Made by a program: the position numbers and the translations under genes
The notes under the pieces: model-generated
Seen by the model: only the letters and a program-made list of their open reading frames with translations
The model's database searches: none
What the model was told of the DNA's origin: nothing
Shown here: positions 1 through 11,911 of the stretch, in pieces
Layout: each line of letters begins with the position of its first letter
How positions within the stretch are numbered: position 1 is the stretch's first letter
Assembly: GCA_014529385.2 (NCBI GenBank)
Contig: CM043964.1
Coordinates: forward strand, 1,836,997-1,900,996
Direction of reading: 5' to 3'
DNA from: Adiantum capillus-veneris
Taxonomy: Eukaryota; Streptophyta; Polypodiopsida; Polypodiales; Pteridaceae
Length of the DNA: 64,000 nucleotides

Positions 1-655
1 GTTGATTTTCTCAATTATAGAAGAAAACAAAACATTCTAGTATATCAAGTATAGCTTTTTCAATATTGTTAGTTTCTTGTGACAACTACATGCATTTTGT
101 AGGTAGTAACCATATCTAGTCATAAGGATCAAATTTGGCTAGATATTGAATACTTACTATGGGATTCTATAACTCATAATGTTGAAGCCAGTTTTTTCAT
201 GTTTGTTGTATTTAGCACTTCATCTTTGTCCCCAAGATTCCCCTTGGTAAGAGATGTATTATTCTTTTGACATGCTCCATGGCTCGTTATGAACCTAAAG
301 GACAATAGGGAACTAAGAAAACATGCATATATTATTTGTATTGAGCGTGGCTATAGAAACTTTGATGATAGGTTTGCAGAATGGTAAAAATTCAACTTTT
401 TTGTACCTATTTCTTTTGGCAAAACCAAAAATAGTGAGTGAGAAGCAATCATATGTTTTGATCACCAACCCATTGAAGTTAACTAGGGAATTTATCTCAA
501 GTTCTACAAAAATCCCTAATCTCATTTTTATGCAACAAAGCATAAGAAATGACTGTTTTGATGAAAATGTACTCGCCCATCAACTTTGGAGGCTTGGTGT
601 GACCAAAAGATGAGAAATTTTACAAGTTTCTTATTTTTTCCATGTGTAGTAGGCC
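1..655. other. No gene recognised
   Basis: AT-rich sequence upstream of the hAT fragment. Only short overlapping frames on both strands, with no motif I recognise. It may be the 5' flank of the transposon but I see no terminal inverted repeat. Confidence 0.4.
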
Positions 656-1276
656 TTGAACTATAACCTCATGAAAGTATTTTACAAAGTGAGTGGATCT
701 ACTATGGTTTTGGAGGTTTTTTTCAAAACCCTGAAAGGACACTTTTATGTCCTGTTAGGTTACCAACCTAGTGTTAAATGTAAATCCTGTGGCCACGAGT
801 TCAGTGGTAATGCAACCAAAATTAAAGAGCATTTATTTACAGTCACTGGCAATGTTGAAAAGTGCGGGGCACCACCAAAAGATATTCATGAAAAATTTGC
901 CATGTATTCTCGCAAAGTAAAGTTGATTCTTGCAGCTAAACATAACGGTGATGTTTCTAAAGATATTCATGCGAATATTGAACCATCCGTATGCAATGAG
1001 GCAACAGAAGAGGTGTGAACCACTCAAGTAAACGATCAAAGTTCTCAATTGAACCCTCTTCATGGACATGCTTCTACATCAGGAGGAGTTCCTAGCACAA
1101 GCAAATCTGGCAGAGCGTCATCCAATGGACAGACAATGCCTGAAGCATTAGGTAAACAATGGTTGCTTGAGTTGCATTTAAAATGGACACAAGCATTTGT
1201 TGCGTGTGGCATATCGTTCAATGCTATGTGCAATCCAATATTTCAAGATGCTTTGATGAGTACATTCAAAAAATGA
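656..1276 (+). pseudogene. N-terminal fragment of a hAT-family transposase (BED finger plus DUF659-like start)
   Basis: One frame runs through this stretch with a single internal TGA at 1016-1018. The first part carries a BED-type zinc-finger pattern: CKSCGHEF around residue 40, then a histidine/cysteine pair in HLFTVTGNVEKC. The part after the stop contains AFVACGISFNAMCNPIFQ, which matches the opening of the DUF659 domain of plant hAT-like proteins. In that family the protein binds transposon ends through the BED finger and cuts through an RNase H-like domain; that catalytic domain and the hAT dimerisation region are absent. The frame ends at 1276 and noncoding sequence follows. The true start is uncertain because no ATG precedes residue 5. 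I read it as a dead, 3'-truncated copy. Family assignment is confident; borders are not. Confidence 0.7.
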
Positions 1277-1460
1277 TTTGTGCTTCCTGACTATAACACA
1301 CATATTCACTCACACTCAAATATAAACTGCCGATAATATCTTGTCGAATAAAAATTACATAAAGTCGATGTAGGTTTGAAATTACAACAAGGTTCTGGGA
1401 AATTACTCAAGCGAAAAGAGTTTGATATAATTTTGAGATTACAAAAAGCTTCTGAGTGAC

Positions 1461-2210
1461 TTATGAGTTTGATAGATTTGCTATAAGTTCGTCTATGGTA
1501 AAATCTGTAATTCCTTGCTCACGGGATGGTTGAGCAACATCTTTATGTGAAGTGGTAGTATCATCTAGCAAAGGTCCATATCGTTGAAGCTTTGCTTGTG
1601 CATCACTTAACTCTATTTTAAGCTCAAGAATACGGCCACGAAGCATGTCCGGTGTTTCTCCTTGGCTGGCAAGGTCTTGTCCTTGGTTGGCTAATTCAGT
1701 CAGTGTTTCTGACTCTTCAGGAAGTAAAACAATAGGACACTTGCGAGGAGGCATTGGATGATTTGCATTGCTTGCTGCCACCTTTTCTGTAATGCATCCA
1801 CGTCCAACGCCAGCGGTGCCTGGACGATCTGACCAATCCACTCTCTTCAGAAAAACATATCGAACATAGCATTGCTGGATAAAGTAAATTTCTACTTGGT
1901 TGTTGTTTGGTAGGCATCTCTCTTGTCATATAAAATTTTGCAGCAATACACGTGCCAGTCCTTTATGTTGCAAATCAGAGAGCTTTAACGGACCTGTATC
2001 TTTTGCATTGCCACTTATTTGAAATAGTTGATGGCGTACAAAGTGATTAGGGAAAAGCTTTTTGCACTCTTTAAGGGTAAATGGTTCGCCCTGCAGCTCA
2101 GATTCATCTTCTTCAATGTTGGCAATAGTAGAAAGATGTGCTTGTCCACATCTAACTTGTTCTTCTTTAAAATTTTCCTGAGCTTCAGCGTGGTTGAGTT
2201 CTTCTTCCAT
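1461..2210 (-). pseudogene. Exon-like frame, unknown function, probably the 3' part of the kinase gene
   Basis: A single minus-strand frame of about 250 codons with one in-frame TGA at 1926-1928. It starts at an ATG preceded by an AG that could be a splice acceptor. The N-terminal third is acidic and helical, and the centre has a basic, aromatic segment (YVRYVFLKRVDW). The C-terminal third looks like a short coiled coil (LRGRILELKIELSDAQAKL). I recognise no domain. It lies just downstream of the kinase-like frames on the same strand, about 170 bp apart, so a shared gene with an intron is plausible but unproven. The internal TGA, if real, breaks it. Confidence 0.35.
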
Positions 2211-2376
2211 ATCTACATATCAGGTGAACATGTCACTACTTTTAAATATCCATTCAATTAATTTGACATTGGACAGTATATCGAATGACAAACATAGATA
2301 TTTTGTTCAATTAAACATACAATTAAATCTGACACCAAAAGTAAAACAATGATGAAATCATGAGACTGTGTTTTCA

Positions 2377-3790
2377 TTAATCATCAGCTGGTCGTAAGCC
2401 AGATGTCATTACAATGTTGTAACTCACTCTATGGGAACCATTTAAACATAAGGAGAGATCAAAAGCATTAGGCCGGGTTTTGGGGTTTTGGCGCTTGCCG
2501 GCTTCAAGATGAGCAAGTACGTTACTCAAAAAATGTCTCTTGCTTTGTTCTTGGGACTCTGGTAAGCACTTCAAAATGTGTTTACATGTATGACACATGG
2601 AATAAATATCCGTAGCTTTGGTCAAGGAGGGAGGATTACTAGATATGCATTCGGGGGCTGCCCATGGATAATCTCTCTCATATTGTTTTCTAGTTTCTAT
2701 CTGCATATTGCGTAGAGGAGGAAAACTGGCTATCGTATTTATTTTGGTGCATGAACCCCAATCCACAATGCCGGCGTAAACACCTTTTTCGCCAAAATGT
2801 AGCATCATATTCCGAGAGTGTAGATCATTGTGGAGGTAGTTATGCGTATGTATTTACTTTAGAGTTTGGAGGAGAGCATTGATGATCTGCAAAATATTCT
2901 CCTGGAATAGCTCTACTATTCTTGCAGTGAGTACGTAATCATGAATGACAGGCTAACTGCCGTCTGCAGTGCATTCTTTGATCCATTGCTCCACATGGCG
3001 GCCATTCCAAAAATCGTGAAATGAGCATTGGTCGCTCCACGTGGCACACCATGGCAAGAGGGTAGATAATACCTCGATGTGAAATATCCAAAATTGTTGC
3101 TTCGTCTTTGACCTGGTCCTCCATGGTGGGCCCATGTAAGTGCACTTTGAACACTTTTGCAGCATACACTTGATCTTTGAAAGCAGGATGTGTGACACCC
3201 ACACGCTTCACATGTGCCCATCTTCCCTCTCCCAGCTGTGGAGCTTGGATATTGAAGACGGCTGTGTCGGGTAAAAGGTGTAAAATAGGTGGTAGCTGAG
3301 AGAGGTCTAATGTAGCAACGGATGACGTTGCAGGCTCTGTTCTAAGAATGATTACTGGTTCAACAACAGCTTCAGAAGAGGTGGCTTCCACTCTTTCACG
3401 CTTTGCTGCTCTTTCTAACTTTTCCTTGCTCTTGAACTCCGTGTAAAGCTGTTGCACAAGATGTATGCGCTCAGCTATGTTTAGCAAGGAAGTAATGACA
3501 GGATTTTTCAGTTCTTGAAAGGTTTTCATGATCTGTCCAATGGTTTGTTTGACCATGTTTACTAAAGCACCTGATGTCAGGAGGGCTATGTCAAAAATAG
3601 CTGGTGCAAACTCTGCCTACAGCTGCTCAAACACAGACTTGGTTAGAGTCTCTGTAAGCTGATAAAAATGCTCCGGAGGGATAGGGTTTAAACAATGCCT
3701 AATCTCTGCCTTTGACGTGTAATGGAAGTGTCTCACAATCACTTTGGAGACGAACTTTTGTTGATGTTTCGCTAGCTTCATGTCTGCCAT
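2377..3790 (-). pseudogene. Degenerate protein-kinase gene
   Basis: Starting from the ATG at 3790, the frame has an N-terminal helical region, then a kinase N-lobe: glycine-rich LGEGRWAHVKRV followed by the lysine in YAAKVFK. After a frameshift near 3020-3035 the frame continues with a hinge-like segment, the catalytic loop YLHNDLHSRN just upstream of 2808, VDWGSC in the place of DFG, and PWAAPEC as the APE motif. The known role of this fold is phosphotransfer to Ser/Thr or Tyr. Breaks: TAG at 3618-3620, TAG near 2953, TAA near 2862 and the frameshift. DWG instead of DFG occurs in some expanded plant kinase families, so it need not be a defect. I infer a pseudogene, although all three stops fall at positions where glutamine would be unremarkable (see findings). 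Confidence 0.7.
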
Positions 3791-3991
3791 ATCTGTATGA
3801 CAAAATTATAAATTAAGAATCTTACGAAAAGATTGTACACCATAGGAACATAGTTATTATATAATGAGTGTTAACCCTATATATATTAAATGATGATTCA
3901 AATTTATTAAAAAATATTAAATTATTGCAAATTAAAGAGAAAATCTTATGATTACAAAAACATTGTGCGAATCGACCATGAAAATTAAATT

Positions 3992-4015
3992 AGAGAGAGA
4001 GAGAGAGAGAGAGAG
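3992..4015. repeat. (AG)n microsatellite
   Basis: About 12 AG dinucleotides directly preceding the tandem array. Confidence 0.95.
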
Positions 4016-7000
4016 TGTGTCCATAGCAAACCACAAGTCACTACTTCCTCTAGAGTGCATAAGCGGCGAATGATGGTGGGAATGAATGGATTTCCCCAAT
4101 GAGAAAGATATTGTGTACTACAACAGTCAGTAAGAGACCGAACGGACCACTACGAGATGATGTCCTAGTTGGAGGTAACTTCATTCTATGTAAAAAACAG
4201 AAGCAAAAAGGCTGTTTTCCACCCAGAAATGCGATTTTGAGGAGATAAAAACAGTTGTATCCATTGATTTTCAACGTGCTCGTACGCTCCCATTAGGGTC
4301 TAGAACAGTGTAGAGGGTGTAGGGATAGTGGGGAATCAGTGTTAGAGCTCCTAGTGGGCTGAAAACAGATACATAGCAGTGGAAGTATGGCTGAAATTTG
4401 ATGATCTAAAGAGGAACATGATCGGCAAGGCCAGCCGGTGTCAAGTGGTAAGTGTCTGTCCACCCAATATGGAGGTTTTTTCTCTGGGAGTGTCAGAATC
4501 CCATATGCCATGAGTATGTCTATATCTTATGTGAACTCCTTTGATGAGTGCATAGGTGTGTCCATAGCAAAGTGCAAGTCACCACCTCCTCTCGAGTGCG
4601 CAACTGCCGAATTGTGGCTTGAATGAATGGATCTCCCCAATGACAAAGATACTGTGTATTGCAACAGTCACTGAGAGACCAAATGGACCACTTTGACATG
4701 ATGTCATGGCTGGAGGTAACTTCATCATATGTAAAAAACACAAGAAAAAAGGCTGTTGTCCACCCAAAACCGCGATTGCGAGGTGATAAAAACCCTTCTG
4801 TCCATTGATATTCAGCGTGCTCGTACGCTCCCAGCAGGGTCCGGAACGGTGTAGAGGGTGTAGGGATGGTGGGGAATTAATGTTAGAGCCCCTTGTTTGC
4901 TGAAAATAGAGAAAGTAGCAATGGGAGTATAGCTGAAATCTGATGCTCTAAAGAGGAACAGAATCGGCAAGGCCAGCTGGTGTGGAAGGCAAGATTTAGG
5001 GTTGAAAAGCTGAGCGTTGCCTTCTTGTTGAGAAAACGATACAGTTGTCCAAAAACGCAGCTCCCTAAGTCCATGTAGATGCTCTTGTGTAAGCAAGTGA
5101 TCTGATGTGTGAAGGTCAAGACTTGGTAAGTGTCAGAATCCTATATGCCATGAGCATGGTTATATCTCGTGTGCACTCCTTTGCTGAGTGCATAGGTGTG
5201 TCCATAGCAAACCACAAGTCACGACTTTCTTTGGAGTGTGCAACCGCCAAATGATGGTTGAAATGAATGATCTCCCAAGGACTCTACGCCCATATATGAT
5301 CAAGCCGATGTCAAACATACTGTGTATTGCAACAGTCACTTAGAAAACGCACGAAGCACCACGAGATGGTGTCTTGGCAGGAAGTAAATTCATCCATTGT
5401 ATAAGAAACTCTCAAGGTAGGAATCCAACTGATTAGGAGTGTAGAAGAACAATTGCACTACTATCTAAGCAAAAAGCGTTGGATGACTCCGAATGTAGTC
5501 ATGAGATGCTTCATCTCCTGTATCTGGTAGGTAAACTCTTCTAGAGATTCCAAGCCATGAACTTTTCTAGGAAGAGATCAAAGATCCTCCCCGTATGTCC
5601 ATGTAGATGATTCTATGTAAGCAAGTGATCTGACGTCTTGACGTAAAGTGGTAAGTGTCTGTCCACCCAATATGGAGGTGTTTTCTCTGGGAGCCAGAAT
5701 CCCATATGCCATGAGCATGGCTATATCTTATGTCAACTCCTTTAATGAGTTCATAGGTGTGTCCATAGAAAATCACAAGTCACCACCTTCTCTGGAGTGC
5801 GCAACGATTGAATTATGGCTGAAATGAATTGATCTCTCCAATGACAAAGATACGGTGTACTGAAACAGTTATTGAGGGCCCGAACGGCAGACCACTACGA
5901 GATGGTGTCCTGGTTGGAGTTAACTTCATCCTATGTGAAAAAGACAAGCAAAAAGGCTGTTGTCCACCCAAAAACGCGATTGCGAGGTGATAAAAACACT
6001 TCTGTCCATTGATTTTTAGTGTGCTCGTACGCTCCTGGCAGGGTCTGGAATGGTTTAGAGGGTCTAGGGATGGTGGGGAATCAATGTCAAAATCCCTAGT
6101 GGACTGAAAACAGAGAAAGTGGTAGTGGAAGTAATCTGATGATCTGAAGAGGAACAAGATCGGCAAGGCGAGCTGGAGTGGAAGGCAAGATTTAGGGTTG
6201 AAAAGATGAGGGTTTCCTTCTTGTTGCGAAAACGATGCAGTTGTCCAAAAATGCAGCTTCGTAAGTGCATGTAAATGCTCTTGTGTAAGCAAGTGATCTG
6301 ACGTGTTGAGGTCAAGTGGTAAGTGTCTGTCCTTCCAAGACGGTGGTGTTTTCTCTTGGAATGTCGGAGTCCCATATGCCATGAGCATGGCCATATCTCG
6401 TGTGCATTCCTTTGCTGCGTGCATAGGTGTGTCAATAGCAACCCACAAGTCACAATTCCTTTGGAGTGTGCAACCGTTGAATGATGGCTGGAATGAATGG
6501 ATCTCCCAAGGACTCTACGCCCGTAGATGATGAAGCTGATGTCGAACATACGTTGTACTACAACAGTCACTTAGAAAATGCACGGACCACCACAAGATGG
6601 TGTCCTAGCAGGAAGTAACTTCATTCTTTGTGTAAAAAACTCTGAAGGTAGGAATTCAAATGATCAGGAGTGTAGAAGAGTAGCTACACTACCATCTAAG
6701 CCAAGCTCTGGATGACTCCGGATGCAGTCGTGGGATGCTTCATCTCCTGTAATAACTGGCGCGTTAACTCTTCAAGAGATTCCAAAGCACTAAAGTTCCA
6801 CTATAGTCTCTAGATCTAAGCAATGAAGTTGTTTAGGAAGAGATCAAAGATCCTCTCCCTGAGTGCATTTAGATGCTCCTGTTGTGTAAGCAAGTGATCT
6901 GATGTGTCGAGGTCAAGTGGTAAGTGCGTGTCCACCCAAGATGGAGGTGTTTTCTCTGGGAATGTCAGAATCCCATATGTCATAAGCATGGCTATATCTT

Positions 7001-7230
7001 ATGTGAACTCCTTTGATGAGTCCATAGGTGTGGCCATAGCACCCCACAAGTCACCACCCCTTCTCTAGAGTGCACAACTGCCGAATGATGGCTGGAATGA
7101 ATGAATCTCCCAAGGATTGTGAGCCATAGATGATCAAGCCAATGTCAAAGATACTGTGTACTGCAACAGTCACTGAGAGACCGGACCACTATGACATGGT
7201 GTCCTGGCAAGATTGATCTAAGGTATGTTG
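4016..7230. repeat. Tandem array of six diverged 540-670 bp units
   Basis: The landmark GTGTCCATAGCAAACCACAA, in variants, recurs at about 4016, 4557, 5197, 5757, 6427 and 7028. Each copy is followed by a similar block containing TGGCTGGAATGAATGGATCTC. Units 1, 2 and 4 share a long continuation (CTGTTTTCCACCC, then GATCGGCAAGG). Units 3, 5 and 6 have another (CTCTACGCC, then GATGACTCCG). Minus-strand frames in each unit are open for up to 211 codons (5813-6448) and translate to similar peptides, but none resembles a known domain and all are interrupted. They could be relics of a duplicated exon. No gene is called. Confidence 0.75.
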
Positions 7231-7260
7231 GCAGGGATCTGATGTATAATAATGGGAGTC

Positions 7261-7515
7261 TAGGAGGTGGAACGACTACTCCTCAAGAATAATTATGTGG
7301 GAAATACCATGGGCTTGGTATGGGACCCGGGAAAAGGGGCTCAGTTTTGGATTGCAACTATAGTAAGAGAAAAGTGCAAAGTAATCACGATGTATAAGAA
7401 GTTGGAAGCAAGGAGGCATCCATGCGATTTTGGTCGAGGAAAGACCAGGAAGGGGAGATTGAATCAGCTTCCCTCGGCTTTGAAACACGTTATATATATA
7501 TCCAAGCCAGTTTGA
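7261..7515 (+). other. Conserved segment shared in inverted orientation with 11925-12035
   Basis: The frame contains GLVWDPGKGAQFWIA followed by CKVITMY. A minus-strand frame near 12 kb has RLVWDPGNVSWVWIA and CKVTSMY, and the similarity is visible at nucleotide level (TATGGGACCCGGGAAA in both). It is therefore a repeat or a duplicated gene piece. I do not recognise the protein and no full-length frame exists here. Confidence 0.45.
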
Positions 7516-8048
7516 GGTGGAAGGCGACTGAGATTGGGACTTTTGCAGACCCTGGATGGTCGATAGATTCCCCCTCAATGAAGATGATGAGTCAACCTAT
7601 GGGGATATCCAGCAATTGAGAAATATCCAGTTAATCTAGAGGGTATATCTACCTTAACTCGAGGAGCCACCACGGGCTCTACAATCCAAATTATAAGTGT
7701 TTGGAGCTCTAAGGTTCACACCTCTTCTGTCATATAAAAAATAGGGTTCATGTGACCCTCGCAAAGGACCAGCTTTAGCCTCAAAGGGTCAATGCGCTCT
7801 GGTCATACCTTTCCTTTAACGCCACCCGTGACACATGTACCCTCTCCTCCATAGCCGCACTCCGATTCTCTACCCAGCTTTCATCACAACCGTCATTAGC
7901 CAAAATGCAAACATCATCAACTAACTGGATTAGTATTGTACTTGTTTTCTCACCTAGGAATGTCCTGTCCAAAATGCATGTGTTTAAACGCCTTTGTTGC
8001 TAGCCCGTGTCCTAGATATTTAATTAGTACATTCTCTAACTCAATGTC
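7516..8048. other. No gene recognised
   Basis: Unique-looking sequence between the conserved segment and element E1. There is a 63-codon minus-strand frame at 7781-7972 of unknown nature. Confidence 0.35.
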
Positions 8049-8053
8049 ATCCG
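8049..8053. repeat. Target-site duplication of E1 (left)
   Basis: ATCCG immediately before the left LTR matches ATCCG at 11372-11376 after the right LTR. Confidence 0.85.
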
Positions 8054-8208
8054 TGTTGAGCTATATATAGTATCTCTATATATAGCACCCTGGTCCCCTC
8101 TATATAAACTTATCTCGTGTGATCAGTAGACATACTTTGGGGTTTGCATATGATGGTGTTGTCTCTCTCTCTTCTCGTCTACCTGCCCTCTCTCGCTCCA
8201 GTTCAACA
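8054..8208 (+). repeat. E1 5' LTR
   Basis: Starts TGTTGAGC and ends TTCAACA, and contains TATATATAG and TATATAAAC promoter-like stretches. It is nearly identical to 11217-11371. Confidence 0.85.
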
Positions 8209-8220
8209 TGGTATCAGAGC
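8209..8220 (+). promoter_or_regulatory. E1 primer-binding site, tRNA-iMet
   Basis: TGGTATCAGAGC directly follows the LTR and matches the plant consensus complementary to the initiator methionine tRNA 3' end. Confidence 0.9.
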
Positions 8221-9482
8221 AATGGTCGCATGGACACACTCGAAAATCTTAAAGATCTTCATCGCAAGGAGGATGAGTTTATGTTTATTTTATTGCAAAA
8301 ACATATGATTTTCTGTTTCTTTTGTTCGCTGCTATTTTGAATGGAAAAAGAAAAGGTGAAGAAGCTAGACAGGATTAATTCAGCGGTGTTTTGTGTTTAG
8401 CTTTGAGAGTCCCCACTAGACACCCCCACTTTTGTCTGTCAGACCGTTTAGTGTCGTTGTCCTATTATATAAAACCTGCCACGCCCGAGAAGTTATTTCA
8501 TGTTTTTGAAGGTTGCCTATTGAGCGTCTTCTTAGCTACATGCAAAAGAGGCGTTTGTAGATGCTTGCAGAGAGGTGAGTAAGGAGTAGCAAGAAATCAC
8601 TAAGTCTGAGGCTGCAAGGTTTTTCGTTTGGAAGAGGTCGCATCCTTTTAGGCGGCTAGGATGTGGGCGTTAATATATGCAGGCAGATGCAAGCGTTATT
8701 AGCATGAAGCTATGAGATTCTACCTCTGTTGTAGGCATGAGTTGGCTACAAATAAAATAGAGGAAGCGACTGCAGAAACTAGTGTGTGTGCTTGGTGTTG
8801 ACATGGCAGCAAAGTCTGTAGACTACAGCAATCCAAAAATTGCATATGTAAACATAGACTTGTCTGTAGCTCTATCGTGCTCCATAGCTCTTGTTGAGCG
8901 ATACAGCTCTGTAGCAGTGAGAAGCGTGCAGTTGCGGCGCTTGCTTCTTATAATAGCTAGGCACTCAGCGTTTGCTTTTCGCGTTGCCCAAATTGCGTTA
9001 TTTTAAGAACTGCTAAGCGTCTCTTAATTATAGAACTGCCAAGGCTCTGCTAGTGCCAACGAAAATTCTCTGTTAATTATAGGGGGCGCTAATTAACGTG
9101 CTGGACTGCTGACGGGTTTTTTTCACCCTTACTAGTGCACCTTTGCAAAAGCGAAGTTCATATTCATGAAAATCTTTTCCTGCACAATTTCATGCTGACT
9201 TTGTGGACTCGCTAGGCAGGAGCAATCTAATTCGGCTTTGAATTGCTTTATTTAAAATTCACATTGGAATGCTTTATTCGACGCGTAGTAGAAATATGCT
9301 TAGCGATGGCAGCAACTGCAACGATGTACAGGCCACTCCCAATCGCATGCCCCAACCTGCAGCAACACATACACACTACGTCTGGCAAGACCAGATAATG
9401 AGTCCCAGCGTTGCCTAATTGCAGGGGCCATAATCACTCTATTAATCTTGGCCGATTTGCACTCTTAGATGGGTTCGTTGCA

Positions 9483-9597
9483 GGACCGACTCAGATCCGG
9501 GTCATGAGGGCCACCCCCCTGAGAGGAGGAGGTAGAGTTCGTTCCAGGACCGAATCAGATCCGGGTCAACAGGGCCACCCCACTGAGAGGAGGTAGC
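9483..9597. repeat. Short tandem duplication inside E1
   Basis: Two neighbouring copies of a unit of about 60 bp containing CAGATCCGGGTCA and GAGGGCCACCCC/CAGGGCCACCCC, differing at a few bases. Confidence 0.7.
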
Positions 9598-10339
9598 ATT
9601 GCTTGCAGGAGACGGCAAGTCGATTGGACTGCTTGCATGGCAGCACAAGTTTGCAGCAGCGAGGAGAATATATAGCCAAAAGCAATGGTAGCTGTTATGG
9701 CTTGCTAATGGCGGTAGATGGTGACGAGCCGCCATTAAGGTTTCTACCGCGAACTCAGGCCTCCCTGTGGGGCCGTGTTTCTGGTTACGAATCGTACTAC
9801 ATTATGTGAGTGGTAAAGCTGCATGAGCCCCGTCACCCCGAGTTAATCGTCATGCACTTTCCAAGGCTAGTCCACAAAAGATTTTTTTACTAAGCTTCGT
9901 TTATTTCACTGCTTTGGGATGCTCATATTAACTAAGAGGTCATACACTCGGATGCAACAGCTGAGTTATTCACAGTTTGGCATGAGTTTTTGCATCATTT
10001 TGATCGTTCTCTATTGCTGATTTATTCATTCAAAAGCTACACACCTTTGAACAAGCTTTGATCAATAGATTGGGCATGTAATTTGTTTCTACCTCAATCA
10101 TAGCAGGGTCACACCATTTCATGCAAATCATGGCTTTGGTTCTTGATGCATGCTATTGCTCTCGTCACGATTGATTTGTCATAAATATACTTCACGTAAT
10201 TTGATGATCATTTTATAATGGTATACTAACGTGATGATGGTTTTCATTAGAGTCATCAATGTAGAGATTGTTGGAGCTTTTACAGCCATTATCTACCGAC
10301 TAGTCATTGTCTTGAGGTTTGGCAGATTTTGCACAAAAC

Positions 10340-10665
10340 TAGCGTCTCTGATGCCATGGTACGTAAGGCCATGATGGTGATTACTATTTTACAATTTTTA
10401 TTTGATTTGAAGAAAGCGTCTCTGATGCCATGGTACGTAAATCCATGATGATTTCTATTTTCAAAAATTTTCTGAGCGTCTCTAATACCATGGTGAATAT
10501 CGTGATGCCATGGTACGTAAAGCCATGATGGGTACTGCTTCCTCAATGTTTTTATTCGTTGAAAGCGTCTCTGATGCCATGGTCTATAAATCCATGATGG
10601 TTATTCCTATTTCAAAGTTTTTCTAAGCGTCTCTAATGCCATGGTATGTAAAGCCATGATGATGA
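10340..10665. repeat. E1 internal minisatellite
   Basis: About six imperfect units carrying GCGTCTCTGATGCCATGGTA followed by AAGCCATGATGG. It lies at the same relative place as the GATACCATGATGATATTTCG repeat in E2, suggesting a shared architecture. Confidence 0.8.
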
Positions 10666-11205
10666 TTGCTGTCAATTAAGATCTTGGGAGCCCCTTTTAT
10701 ATGTTTACTACATGCCGATTTTATATATATATATGTGAACATGTGATTACATTGATATTATGTTTTCTTTCTTTGTCATCTACACATGTGATTGCATCAG
10801 CATTATGTTTGTTTCTATGTCGTCTCCACAGCGGAGTCGCGAACCGTCTGTAAGGACAATGTGATGTGGTTATTTCTAACCTTCACGTTTCGATATGTTT
10901 CTTGAGCTGATATTGTTTACAGGATGAAAGTCACATCAAGCAATGTGTATAGAGGCTCAAAGGTATTCAAGCTACTCAAAGATTATGAAGGTTTTCAAAG
11001 ATATTGAAGAGTTTGCATCAATTCAACCGCATATATTGTTAAAGACCCTTGAAAGGGCACATTGTAAAACAGGAGTGATGTAGCTCCTTTCAACATTGTA
11101 AATGTATATCTAATATGTTTTAATATAACGGTGGGTATATATAGAGCTGTGGGTTTTTCCCTTGAGCCCCCAAGGGTTTTTTCATCCACAGTTAGGGACC
11201 TTCAT

Positions 11206-11216
11206 TTGAGTGGGGG
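11206..11216 (+). promoter_or_regulatory. E1 polypurine tract
   Basis: GAGTGGGGG-type purine run ending exactly at the 3' LTR; priming site for plus-strand DNA in LTR elements. Confidence 0.75.
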
Positions 11217-11371
11217 TGTTGAGCGATATATAGTATCTCTATATATAGCACCCTGGTCCCCTCTATATAAACTTATCTCGTGTGATCAGTAGAAATACTT
11301 TGGGGTTTGCATATGATGGTGTTGTCTCTCTCTCCTCTCGTCTACCTACGCTCTCTTGCTCCAGTTCAACA
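11217..11371 (+). repeat. E1 3' LTR
   Basis: 155 bp, TGTTGAGC to TTCAACA, with only a few differences from the 5' LTR, so insertion was fairly recent. Confidence 0.85.
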
Positions 11372-11465
11372 ATCCGCACATATCTCCAACTGAACATGGC
11401 GGACCTTATCTCCAGCTCTAGTGTTCTCATCAGATTATTCTTGAAAGTATGAGGCCATGATCTAG

Positions 11466-11588
11466 TGGAGAAAATGCAATACTTGTCTGCAAACTGGTGG
11501 AGGTAAGGGGGCTATCAGTGAAGGATCTAACAGCAAGTTCTCGTCCTTATGTCAAGCTCATCATTGGGCGCAAAAGAACAACCCAATG
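11466..11588 (+). pseudogene. Exon fragment of a C2-domain protein
   Basis: An open stretch between stops reads KLVEVRGLSVKDLTASSRPY followed by VKLIIG and a basic RKRTTQ. This is the first part of a C2 domain (strand, loop with DP/RP-Y, then VKL). C2 domains bind phospholipids, often through calcium. The aspartate normally before PYVKL is an arginine here, and only about 40 codons remain before a TGA. The stretch begins about 90 bp after E1 ends. It may be one exon of a larger gene, but no other C2 exon was found in the window. Confidence 0.5.
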
Positions 11589-11911
11589 AAGGTGGTAGTT
11601 CCATGAGGGATTTGGGTCAGTCGGGAATGCATATGCATTGCCAACAAGGGTTGCTATCTATAACCAATTTGGAGGTGGCAAATGCGAGGGGGCAAAGTGA
11701 AGAGAGTAAATGTTGGGAAGATAGAATAGATTCTAAGGTTTTCAATGGCATCCGCACAAAATTCAACGGCTTTGATTTGTTCATACCATAGTAGCAGGGG
11801 ACGCCCTTTTTCGGGCTTCCCGTCCCCACTTTCCGTCCCGCCCTCTTTTTTAACTGAAAATCCATTTGAGCACCATCCCCCGTTCCCCGTCTTGGAATGC
11901 GTCCCTTGTGA

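Larger units (their letters stand above)
8054..11371 (+). mobile_element. E1: complete non-coding LTR element with 155-bp LTRs
   Basis: Two 155-bp direct repeats begin TGTTGAGC and end TTCAACA. They are flanked by a perfect 5-bp duplication, and an initiator-Met primer-binding site and a polypurine tract lie in the expected places. The 3.0-kb interior has no frame resembling gag, protease, RT or integrase, so it must have moved with enzymes supplied by another element. Short LTRs with a non-coding interior put it between TRIM-type and LARD-type elements. It shares its 3' region (a GGTGGGTATATATAGAGCTG stretch, a CCCAAGGG stretch and the polypurine tract) with E2 at 34.7 kb. Element orientation is +. 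Confidence 0.85.

Noticed and set aside
10340-10665. Regularly spaced repeats resembling a CRISPR array
   Set aside because: Imperfect eukaryotic minisatellite inside an LTR element, units contiguous, no cas genes.
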